From Siphonodentalium dalli (Eukaryota > Mollusca > Scaphopoda > Gadilida > Siphonodentaliidae), in NCBI GenBank assembly GCA_032622095.1, contig CP136063.1, forward strand, positions 13,307,814 through 13,371,813: 64,000 bases of DNA, given 5' to 3'. Positions within the stretch are counted from its first letter, which is position 1, and each line of letters opens with the position of its first letter. The translations under genes and the position numbers were made by a program. Below the pieces are notes generated by a model. It was not told where the DNA came from. It saw nothing but the letters and a program-made list of their open reading frames with translations, and searched no databases. Positions 23,651 through 37,601 of this stretch are shown here, piece after piece.

Positions 23651-25680
23651 TCTGAGGCACGAACATTTTGCGGAAATTTCTTTCCTGTGAGCATTTTCAA
23701 TACTCCACCAAACTGCACACTGAGGATTTCTACCAAACCACTTTCCGCCATCAACGAACCTATCGAACCACAGTAACTCATCAGAAGGTGCATGCCCCCG
23801 ATTCGCAGATACACGTCATTGAACTTGGTAGGATTGTCCCAAGTAGCGTGCAAGGCAACACGATATAACTGCTGGTCTGCAGTGAATACATCAAAAGCTT
23901 GTCCAGCTGATCGAGATAAAGTTTGAGCTTTTGTCATTGCAGCTATCATTGTCTGTGAATCTGCGGGTGGTCTGTTTATCAGCGGGAGATAGACAATATT
24001 TGTCTTTATTGTAGCAGACTGTCCCTGTTCCCGACACAAATTGGTATTGTATCCATTATATTCGGGGCAGTTGTCCTTGTAAATCACATCCTCAAAGATA
24101 GACAAATCGTTTTCACCTGCCCGCCGCCGCGAAACATCTTGTTGGTGGCTGAATTTACCTGAAACTGTGGATTTGGGAACACTGTTTATTACAGGGTCCT
24201 TAGTAATTTTGAATTGAGATCCATCAATTGCTTGTTCATCTATCGTCGTATTTGGAAGGTCATCTTTCTTCAAACGAGGAATTGTCCGATCATCAACACT
24301 AACATCACAAGCTGCCTGGGTCATTATCATTGCAAGTGAGTGCGTCGACGATTTCCCATTTGGAGAGCTGATATCACAGTCAAAATTATCGGCTATAATT
24401 TGGATCATACCATTGGATGCGTCATGTATTCCTTGTTTCACTGTATACAATGATGCTGCCACAGCAGCTGATTTTTTGACTCGACGTAGTTCGTCGTAAC
24501 TGCATGTAACACGATACTCATACATATGATTAACAATCAGCTGGGAATCACGTAAAAGCACGCCAAGTGCTACCAGGAGGTATATGGTTTGGTTGAGGAC
24601 GATACTTGTGATAATACTGCCAATAAGGAGTGCAGGCAGCGATCTGTATAACTGTGTTGATATCGCAGCGAGGAAAGTCATCAATGTGCTGGAAACAGAT
24701 TCTTCAATGGATATCCTATCAACATGAATATTGTATTCCGATCTGTTGCTGGTAATGTTTTTGCATTCCTCAACCACATGCTTAGCAACTGTTGTAATAT
24801 GCGGTTCTAAATCGTCTCCACTTTCTTCCTTTACCAATCTCAAAACATTTGCTGTATTTTGATGAAATGCTAAGACACTTGCATAACCACCAGCAGACAG
24901 TGTAAGGATTTCATCACAAAAGTGACGTTTCAGTTCAGTGATCAACTGTGGCCGTGCCAAAACACACCCGTTGTGGGCTTTATATTCGTTGTGCAGTTCA
25001 ACAGAATTCCAAATACGTTTCTTGTTGCTCGCGACTACATTGATGACATGTTGTAAAGCTGTATCCACATGAGCAGTCACTGTGTGTTCAGATTCAGTTG
25101 GCGTAAGGCATCTGTTCTGGACAAATTTTGTCATACAATCCTTATTATAACGTGCATTAACTGCACGAAGGTCACTCAGCGCACTTCCAATCCCACAACG
25201 AACCTCCTGTCCCCAAACATCACCTCGAGCATCACATTTTCCTAGTAGTTCTATCCTATATGACTTTCCCTCTTCTGTGTGAGTCGAGCGACACATATAG
25301 GCAGGGTGCCATCTTCCTGGGTTTGTATTATCCTTATTAACTATGCACTCTTGTCCACAATACAAACAATGCAATTGGAACTGGAATCCAGAAACCGATC
25401 GGCGAGATCTCTTAGGAGCTACAGCAGGTGATGCTTCCCTTCTTACAACATCCAAGTTGGTGTTTGACGTATATCGAGCAATGCAGTTCCTATGAAAATG
25501 AACTTTTAAGTTTTCATCTTCCAAAAGTCTGTCCTCCAAAATTGCATGTAGGTGATCGTCATAAACTTTACTTGCATTAATAATTGTCAGAAGCCTACTT
25601 GTATTAGCATTAAACGAACATAGGTCTGTCGAAATACACCTGTCGCCATACCGAAATTTAAAAATGCACTCTTCCGTCAT
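23584..25680 (-). pseudogene. PIN-element copy A protein, N-terminal 690 residues
   Basis: The ATG at 25,680 is supported by copy C, which has the same first codons at 63,875. The N-terminus has Cys at 5, 15, 21, 66, 105, 108, 112 and 130, mostly conserved in copy B, suggesting a zinc-binding module. A basic PKRSRRS word (89-95) could be a nuclear localisation signal. The rest includes ISSPNGKSSTHSLAMI, NRPPADS, ADQQLY and RIGGMHLLMSYCGSIGSL, all shared with copy B. The frame is real to about FPQNVRAS and then goes out of register. Being frameshifted downstream, this copy cannot make the full protein. Confidence 0.65.
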
Positions 25681-25704
25681 AGTTCATCTGACATGAGTCT
25701 GAAA

Positions 25705-25827
25705 CTGAAAGGAAAGACATTAATTTATATACAAACTCCGAAATATATATATCAATCAATTAGTAATTCAGTTATCAAACAAGAGTATAATATGTGACAC
25801 GAATGTGATTGCCGAGAAAAATCTCAC
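25705..25827 (-). other. Predicted 5'UTR intron of PIN-element copy A
   Basis: Donor CAG|GTGAGA and acceptor CTTTCCTTTCAG| enclose 123 bases, ending 25 bases upstream of the ATG. Copy C has the same sites and the same length (63,728-63,850). Confidence 0.6.
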
Positions 25828-26022
25828 CTGAAACAACTTAATCGCATTCAAAACAATTGTGACATATACAATTATAAAATAATGATGTGTTAATGACATA
25901 ACACTCCATAGTTTAATATACATGGGCAACCACATGCAAAATAACCAATTGAGCCACACCATTGCAGCACCAAACTCAGTTATTTTAGCATATCGTTATA
26001 TTTTTTTATATTTTCACATATT

Positions 26023-26202
26023 TGGCGGCCATTTTGGAAGCCATTCTTTATTCATGACACCGACCTTCTATATTGGCACTCAGGTAATATATTAGGTTAT
26101 GTTTAGGGACCAAATAGCAACCGTACAGTTATTTGGAAAGAAGATATCAGCTTCAAACTAAAACTAGCATATTTTGGCAGCCATCTTGGACGCCATCTTG
26201 AA
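26023..26202 (-). promoter_or_regulatory. YY1-like sites in the PIN-element 5' region
   Basis: On the minus strand CAAGATGGCGTCCAAGATGG lies at about 26,181-26,200 and CCAAAATGGCCGCC at about 26,024-26,037. AAGATGGCG is the YY1 consensus. The sites are kept in copies C and D. Young human L1 elements also have a YY1 site at the start of their 5'UTR, a useful parallel for an internal promoter (inference). Confidence 0.5.
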
Positions 26203-26592
26203 TTTCTCAAATTGCTCAATGGTGAGAGGTCCACACCACCATAGCAAACGTTACAGAGACCATCCTCATGAATAATCAGCAAAGAAACAAACTATAACAG
26301 AGAATTTTGGGTTTGGCCAAAATTCGACACTTGGCTGCTGGACTAAGTTCTTATTTTGGATGTTATTACAAAAACCCGGGCTATGAATTTGGATATTAAT
26401 TTTTATCGTTTTTTAAATGGTTCTACTGAACGAAACCACATATCGAGACGCATTCAACATTAATCTGTATTTCCTTTGTTCGACGTGAAAATCGATCAAC
26501 TGCTTCGTGACTCTTCATTGTAACATTGTGTTAATGGAATTCGGTTCGCATTTATGACTGCCGCTTTATGATATATACACCAATATATATAG

Positions 26593-30059
<3,467 letters not shown>

Positions 30060-30060
<1 letters not shown>

Positions 30061-30790
30061 GACGGGACATACGAGAATACATACCGGGGACATCACGGTA
30101 ACCTGACGAGACACACGTTAATACATACCGGGAACCCCATGGTAACATGACGAGACATGCGAGAATACATACCGGGGACCTCACGGTAACCTGACGAGAC
30201 ATACGAGAATACATACCGGCGAACTGACGATAAACTGGCGAGACATGCGAGAATACATACCGGGGACCTCACGGTAACCTGACGAGACACACGCTAATAC
30301 ATACCGGGGACCTCCCGGTAACCTGACGAGACATGCGAGAATACATACCGGTGACCTCACGGTAACCTGACGAGACATACGAGAATACATACCGGGGACC
30401 TCACGGTAACCTGGCGAGACATACGAGAATACATACCGGGGACCTCACGGTAACCTGACGAGACATACGAGAATACATACCGGGGACCTCGCCGTAACCT
30501 GACGAGACATACGAGAATACATACCGGGGACCTCACGGTAACCTGACGAGACATACGAGAATACATACCGGGGACCTCATGGTAACCTGACGAGACATAC
30601 GAGAATACATACCGGGGACCTCACGGTAACCTGACGAGACATACGAGAATACATACCGGGGACCTCATGGTAACCTGACGAGACACACGCTAATACATAC
30701 CGGGACGCTCATGGTAACATGACGAGACATACGATAATATATACCGGGGACCTCGCGGTAACATGACGAGATTACATACCCGGGATCTCA
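30060..30790. repeat. 44-bp minisatellite derived from a zinc-finger linker
   Basis: About 16 copies of a 44-bp unit containing GAGACATACGAGAATACATA, CCGGGGACCTC and CGGTAACCTGAC. The unit begins as an in-frame piece of the preceding finger (HTRIHTGD), but 44 is not a multiple of three, so no coding frame survives. Open frames on the opposite strand are by-products. Confidence 0.9.
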
Positions 30791-30995
30791 TGAATATATG
30801 TTCTAATGCGTCCTGGACGCACCACCACGAACTTCGTTATGTTCTATCTAAATTGATAATGCGTAACTGTTAATGACTTTCTTCTGTTGTATACAACTAG
30901 GACCACGTGTGACATATGTCTGGACCTATAAAGAACACATATCTGTCGTATATCCGGATGTATGTGACATATGATTTTCTGCATATAGCGTTATT

Positions 30996-31532
30996 TTAAA
31001 GATGGATTATATCTCTTTAAATAACAAATTTTAAATAGTTGTGTGGGTATAAAATAATAGATATGAACTGAATACCTATGTCCGGAAAAGCTTCTATCAA
31101 TTAATATTGATTTTATTTCGAATATTAAATCGGGCCCGTTTATGTTATTATTTTTAGAACCGACCATTCGGATGAGACCGTATTGCGATATAGAACACTG
31201 GGCTGTTCCTACGGCTACGCAACGAATGTCAAATGTCACAGATTGGTTGTTTGTATTGTTTTGTTCCACACATATAAGCGATAATGAGTATAATTATTAA
31301 TTAACGTTTATTTGTGACAAAATTGCACAATATAATTTCTGGTCTCTGTTAACAGTAACCACTATTGTTCGTTAGCTGAACAAACGCACCTTTTTAGACC
31401 AGAAAATATTCGAAATAAAATTAATATTAATCGATAGAAGCATTTCCGGACAGGAGTCTTCGATTCAAATGTAATATTTTATACCCCGGTAACTATATAA
31501 TACATGTTTACAAAGAGATAATCCACCTTTAA
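30996..31532. mobile_element. TTAA-flanked MITE, copy 1
   Basis: The 537-bp element has terminal inverted repeats TTAAAGATGGATTATCTCTT (left, with a small insertion) and its complement AAAGAGATAATCCACCTTTAA (last 20 bases used), with TTAA at both ends. It has no coding capacity. TTAA ends suggest mobilisation by a piggyBac- or Kolobok-type transposase (inference). A full inverted copy is at 57,159-57,686. Confidence 0.8.
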
Positions 31533-31822
31533 AGATGGAGTATCTCTTTAAATAACAAATATGGATAGTTGTGTGGGTATAAAATAATAAATATGAACTG
31601 AAGACCTATGTCCGGAAAAGCTTCTATCAATTAATATTCATTTTATTTCGAATATTAAATCGGGACCGCCAATGTTATTATTTTTAGAACAGACCATTCG
31701 GATGATACCATATTGCGATATAGAGCACTGGGCTGTTCCTATGGCTACGCACCGAAATTCCAATGTTCCGGATTGATCGTTTGTATTGTTTTGTTCCACA
31801 TATATAAGCGATAATGAGTATA
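31529..31822. mobile_element. TTAA MITE, copy 2, truncated
   Basis: It begins at the same TTAA where copy 1 ends and follows the copy 1 sequence up to GCGATAATGAGTATAA. It then switches to the dispersed CAAACACCAGAAAAGTA repeat also found near 19,172. Its right half is missing. Confidence 0.75.
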
Positions 31823-31904
31823 ACAAACACCAGAAAAGTAACTGTTTATGCTTTTGTTTACATAACAATGGTCAACCATATGGCAATAACATACAGTGTG
31901 TGAG

Positions 31905-34302
31905 GAATCATCTGCATCCATCATATAACGCCGCGTGTACAGCACCCCGAGGGGCGACCATATAAGTGTGACGTGTGTGAGGAATCTTTATATGCATCCA
32001 TCATAGAACGCCACATGTACAACACCCCGAGGAGCGACCATATAAGTGTGACGTGTGTGAGGAATCATCTGCATCCATCATAGAAGGCCACATGTACAAC
32101 ACCCCGAGGAGCGACCATATAAGTGTGACGTGTGTGAGGAATCTTTATATGCATCCATCATAGAACGCCACATGTACATGCCCAACACCCCGGGGAGCGA
32201 CCATATAAGTGTGACGTGTGTGAGAAATAATCTGCATTCATCATATAACGTCACATGCCCAACACCCCGATATAAGTGTGACGTATGTCAGGAATCATTA
32301 TCGGCATCCACCATAGAACGCCACATGTCCAACATCCCGAGGAGCGACAATATAAGTGTGACGTGTGTGAGGAATCATGATATGCGTCCATCATATAACA
32401 CCACATGTCCAACACCCTGTGGAGCGACGATATAAGTGTGACGTGTGTGAGGAATCATTATCTGCATCCATCATAGAACGCCACATGTCCAACGCCCCGA
32501 TGAGCGACCATATAAGTGTGACGTGTGTGAGGAATCATTATCTGCATCCACCATAGAACGCCACATGTCCAACACCCCGATGAGCGACCATATAAGTGTG
32601 ACGTGTGTGAGGAATCATTATCTGCATCCATCATAGAACGCCACATGTACAACGCCCGATGGGCGACCATATAACTGTGAGGAATCATTATCTGCATCCA
32701 TCATAGTACGCCATATGTCCAACACCCCGAGGAGCGACCATATAAGTGTGACGTGTGTGAGGAATCATTATCTGCATCCATCATAGAACGCCACATGTCC
32801 AACACCCCTAGGAGCGGCCATATAATTGTGACGTGTGTGCGGAATCATTATCTGCATTCATCATAGAACGCCACATGTCCAACACCCAGAGGTTCGACCA
32901 TATAAGTGTGACGTGTGTGAGGAATCATTATCTGCATCCATCATAGAACACCACGTGTCCAACACCCAGAGGGGCGACCATATAAGTGTGACGTGTGTGA
33001 GGAATCATTATCTGCATGCATCATAGAACGCCACATGTCCAAAACCCCGAGGAGCGACCTTATAAGTGTGACGTGTGTGAGGAATCATTATCTGCATCCA
33101 TCATAGCACCCCACATGTCCAACACCCCGGGGGAGCGACCATATAAGTGTGACGTGTGTAATGAATCATTATCTGCATCCATCATAGAACGCCAAGTCTA
33201 GCAGCCAAGTACCGAATTTTGCCTTAACCCAAGTGTGACGTGTGTGAGGAATCTTTATATGCATCCATCATAGAACGCCACATGTACATGCCCAACACCC
33301 CGGGGAGCGACCATATAAGTGTGACGTGTGTGAGAAATAATCTGCATTCATCATATAACGTCACATGCCCAACACCCCGATATAAGTGTGACGTATGTCA
33401 GGAATCATTATCGGCATCCACCATAGAACGCCACATGTCCAACATCCCGAGGAGCGACAATATAAGTGTGACGTGTGTGAGGAATCATGATATGCGTCCA
33501 TCATATAACACCACATGTCCAACACCCTGTGGAGCGACGATATAAGTGTGACGTGTGTGAGGAATCATTATCTGCATCCATCATAGAACGCCACATGTCC
33601 AACGCCCCGATGAGCGACCATATAAGTGTGACGTGTGTGAGGAATCATTATCTGCATCCACCATAGAACGCCACATGTCCAACACCCCGATGAGCGACCA
33701 TATAAGTGTGACGTGTGTGAGGAATCATTATCTGCATCCATCATAGAACGCCACATGTACAACGCCCGATGGGCGACCATATAACTGTGAGGAATCATTA
33801 TCTGCATCCATCATAGTACGCCATATGTCCAACACCCCGAGGAGCGACCATATAAGTGTGACGTGTGTGAGGAATCATTATCTGCATCCATCATAGAACG
33901 CCACATGTCCAACACCCCTAGGAGCGGCCATATAATTGTGACGTGTGTGCGGAATCATTATCTGCATTCATCATAGAACGCCACATGTCCAACACCCAGA
34001 GGTTCGACCATATAAGTGTGACGTGTGTGAGGAATCATTATCTGCATCCATCATAGAACACCACGTGTCCAACACCCAGAGGGGCGACCATATAAGTGTG
34101 ACGTGTGTGAGGAATCATTATCTGCATGCATCATAGAACGCCACATGTCCAAAACCCCGAGGAGCGACCTTATAAGTGTGACGTGTGTGAGGAATCATTA
34201 TCTGCATCCATCATAGCACCCCACATGTCCAACACCCCGGGGAGCGACCATATAAGTGTGACGTGTGTAATGAATCATTATCTGCATCCATCATAGAACG
34301 CC
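31905..34302 (+). repeat. 80-bp array derived from a C2H2-type finger
   Basis: About 28 copies of an 80-bp unit with CATATAAGTGTGACGTGTGT, GAGGAATCATTATCTGCATC and CATCATAGAACGCCACATGT. In one frame the unit reads YKCDVCEESLSASIIERHMS, a C2H2-like half with an ERPYKC linker. Because 80 is not a multiple of three, each unit shifts frame and no long protein is possible. A few 81-bp units (one near 33,130) restore the frame locally. A related array lies at 54,650-55,280. Confidence 0.85.
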
Positions 34303-34339
34303 AAGTCTAGCAGCCAAGTACCGAATTTTGCCTTAACCC
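32121..34339 (+). repeat. Recent 1,110-bp tandem duplication
   Basis: 32,121-33,230 and 33,231-34,339 are nearly identical (one G is missing near 34,230). Each copy ends with the first roughly 37 bases of PIN-element copy B (AGTCTAGCAGCCAAGTACCG). The duplication therefore happened after copy B inserted. Confidence 0.9.
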
Positions 34340-34727
34340 AAAATTCTCTGTTAAAGTTTTTTTCTCGGCGGATTATTCATTGGTAGTATCTCCGCAAATG
34401 TTTTCCGGTTGATGTGCTCTTGTAACCCTTGGGGAATTTTAAATATTCAACATTGCAACAACCTACCCAAAACGACATATGGCCATACGGGTGTGATCAT
34501 GTTTTATTCAGTAGCATAAGTTGGAAATCACGTAAGAACGTTGGTTTATGTACGTATGTTCACACCAGATCACAAAAATGTCAAAATGGCCGTCATACAA
34601 TCTACACTTTCATGTTACGAAAATGTACACTTTCGAAACATTACTCAACGGTGACACCTAATATGATAGACCGGTTTTTGTTATGTCACGTGTTCTCATA
34701 TGCATGTAGAACAAAAATAGGTCAAGT

Positions 34728-36612
34728 ATGTCGAAATGCTTATTCAAATTCCGTTACAAAGAAGCTTGCGATAGCAATGAAAAGTGCACTGAAAATGCCG
34801 GTGAGGCGCGCATACACTCTATAATATACGCGAGCAAAGTATATGGCGATGGCCTGCATGAAACACTCGAAAAAAGTCTTAATATAGACAGCAAACTTAA
34901 AGTGTCGTTTCACAGAAATTGTGCTTCCAGATACACATCAAAAACTAATGTTGAAGCATCCCAACGCAGCAATTCACCAGCTATTCCACCGAAACGTTCA
35001 CGTAGGTCAACAGGCAACTTTAATTTTCAAACTGATTGTCTATACTGTGGTGAGACATGTAATGTCGAAAAAGAACCCAGACATCCCGATCGATGGCGTC
35101 CTGATTTCATTTGCCGATCAACGCAAACAGTAGATGGGAAGCCGTATGAGGTCGCTCTTGTGGAGAAGTGTGATTTGCGAAGAGACGAGTGGGCAGAAGA
35201 GGTTCGGGGTAGAATTGAGAGTGCGGTTAGTGATTTGCACGCTGTCGGGGCAAGGTACCACAGAGACTGTATGCCAAAATGCCTACAAAACCGATCATTG
35301 GGAACAACCGATACGATGTTACCAACCCAATTCCATGATCTTGAATTGCAGTCTATTATTGACGAAATGTCCGATCAAAGAGACAAAATATGGAATTCGG
35401 CGGATGTGTTTGATATGTATGCTAGCAATGGTGGGTGTAAGTTGACACGCCCCCGGTTGGTATCAGAACGTATTTCTCATTTCGACGGCGAACTATTGTC
35501 TGCACCAGGATAAGCAAATGTTCTTGCTTTCCATAAGAATACCGCCTCTGTGCTAAGATTTGTTAAAGATGACAACGACGACGATCTTGAACCATCTGTT
35601 CGAAAAGTGGCTAGTAGTATCGTTAATGAGTGCAAGGAACTGGCGCAAGACATATATCTACATATAGAGTCCATATTGATAGAGAGAATGCTGAGGATTC
35701 AGTGTCTGAAACACTTAAAAACCTCCTGCGAGTAATATCGACTAAGTTGGATACAACATTGCCTGCGCTACTTATAGGCAACATCGTCACAAATATCGTA
35801 ACTGGTCATGTTACCGATTTACAAATTGCCCTAGATATATTTTTGCGAGATTCTAAATCGGTAATAAACCATCTTTACGATTATCGAATAACATGCAGTT
35901 ATGACGAGCTTTTAAGGTTCAAAAAATCGGCGGCATTAGTTTCATCGGTTCATACGTATGCGAGCTCATCACTGAGTAGCGGAAAAGGTATGTTGCAGGT
36001 CATAGCCGACAACTTCGATGCTGACATTAGTTCGCCGAATGGCAAACTTTCAACCCATTCTCTCGCAATGATAGCGACACAACCGTCGGACGGCAATGTG
36101 ATTGATCATATCAGTCAAGAACTAGAAATTCCCCGTTTAGAGAAAGCAGACATCCCACTGGTAGTACTGGATGACAACGTAACAGATGTGTACGTTGACT
36201 TAACGATGGACCCATCCATGCCGACTGTTCCGCTGAGTAATATATCCGGTGACTTTCGCAATTATCAAAATATTTCGATATGGCGCGCAGAGGAGTGCGA
36301 TTTTGCATTTTTTCAAGATATGCATCGAATTGATACTTGTCCGTAATATAATGGATACAATACAAAAATGTGCAGGGAAAACGAACGAGCTCTTTCGCCA
36401 AAAACGATTGTCGGTTATCTACCGCTAATCGACCGGCCGCCTGCAGATCCATCGACAATGAAGACAGCCATGTTAAAGGCGAAATTAATCTCAAACGCTG
36501 CTGGGCAAGAATTTGTAATATTTGTAGCAGACCAACAATTATATCGGATTGCGCTTCACGTCAAGTGGGACAATCCTGACATGTTTAAGAACACATATAT
36601 ACGGTTAGGAGG
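34728..36612 (+). pseudogene. PIN-element copy B protein, N-terminal half
   Basis: It starts at ATG 34,728 (MSKCLFKFRYKEAC), aligned with copy A, and keeps the early Cys residues, the PKRSRRS word and the LYCGETC cluster. A TAA at 35,511 stops the first frame. A frameshift near 35,640 and a TAA at 36,343 disrupt it further. The remaining sequence follows copy A through ISSPNGKLSTHSLAMI, DRPPADPSTM, ADQQLYR and IRLGG, where the BEL/Pao-like element enters. Divergence from copy A is clear at protein level, so A and B are separate lineages and not a recent duplication. Confidence 0.65.
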
Positions 36613-37112
36613 TGAATCACGCGGTGATAGAGTGTGATTCAACTGTGACCGAATTTCCTCGGAAATCAAATCCTTCATTCCTGATATTGAATACTCCAAT
36701 ACTGTTCAGATGCAATCGATATGTATATAGCTGTGAGAGTGATGGGAGTCATAACGATTTCGACTGTGGATCAACAATGTAATTATATGTGGATTCGTAC
36801 AAGTGTAATAGACGTGGATCTGATTCACGCTCAATGAATGTCATATCACTACGTTGAAATCGCTAGCGTTGTTGTGGGTACCGTTGGTAAAGACCACATT
36901 TTCGAACTGAACGAGACACGCTCAAACTTTCGCGCCTTCACCGTCGACAACTGAATTCGAACACAACTTTCATACTTTCCTACTCATATCGGCCACAAAT
37001 ATGCCCGCCAACGTGTAAGTGTTACGAATGCATACTTAGAATACCAGACAGACCATGAGTGAATGATATTGATTCTGTTTCATTCGCTTACTCAGCTGAT
37101 AATCAGATAATG
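36613..37112 (+). repeat. 5' LTR of the BEL/Pao-like element
   Basis: It starts TGAATCACGCGGTGATAGAG and ends near CAGATAATG. A candidate primer-binding region begins TTGGAATACTATCG at about 37,113; I cannot assign the tRNA. Confidence 0.8.
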
Positions 37113-37601
37113 ATTGGAATACTATCGATTCTGATGATAATTCACCCGGCTGGTTTCGATCTTCATATGACACCGTGCTATTGGGATGCATACATCTATG
37201 TTCTTTAGTGACATTTGTTGTGGTATACTGTATAGTATTTGATAAGTTGATTTCAATTGTGGTGTGTTTATAGTTTGGGAGTACCACACGTTTATACCAT
37301 TGTGTTCGTATTATACATGTAAAGTGTCTCGTTCGGATAGTTTCATTTAACGTCTTCCTTGTGTATTCTTTCTTAGTTGCTATTTATTGAATTTGCATTC
37401 TGTAGCATTTGGTCGCATCCGTACGGACGTGCTTTGTGCATTATGTATTTCCATATATCCCATGCATGAGGATATATCCATTTACATGTGACATAGTACT
37501 AATATGTGTTTTTCTATTACAGGTTGAACCACAATAACATTGTTTAACAACCTTGGCGTCTTGCATTTGGCCCAACCATACGAAACATTTCAACACGAGG
37601 G

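Larger units (their letters stand above)
21310..26345 (-). mobile_element. PIN-element copy A (near full length, frameshifted)
   Basis: On the minus strand the element starts TAGTCCAGCAGCCAAGTGTC at 26,345. A hairpin (GAATTTTGG / CCAAAATTC) follows, then a YY1-like doublet, a 123-bp intron, and an ATG at 25,680. The coding region ends at 21,310, where a Helitron-like end abuts. The 5' 665 bases match copy C almost base for base. No 3' terminus or target-site duplication can be defined because of the Helitron junction. Recurrence of the same start in four places with unrelated flanks shows it is mobile or was mobilised. The superfamily is unknown to me. Confidence 0.75.

Noticed and set aside
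30093-30566. Minus-strand frames of 65-69 codons with CILACL and VSSGYREVPGMYS repeats
   Set aside because: They are translations of the 44-bp minisatellite.
32458-33807. Minus-strand 79-codon frames (two identical copies)
   Set aside because: They are antisense of the 80-bp array; the identity reflects the 1,110-bp duplication.
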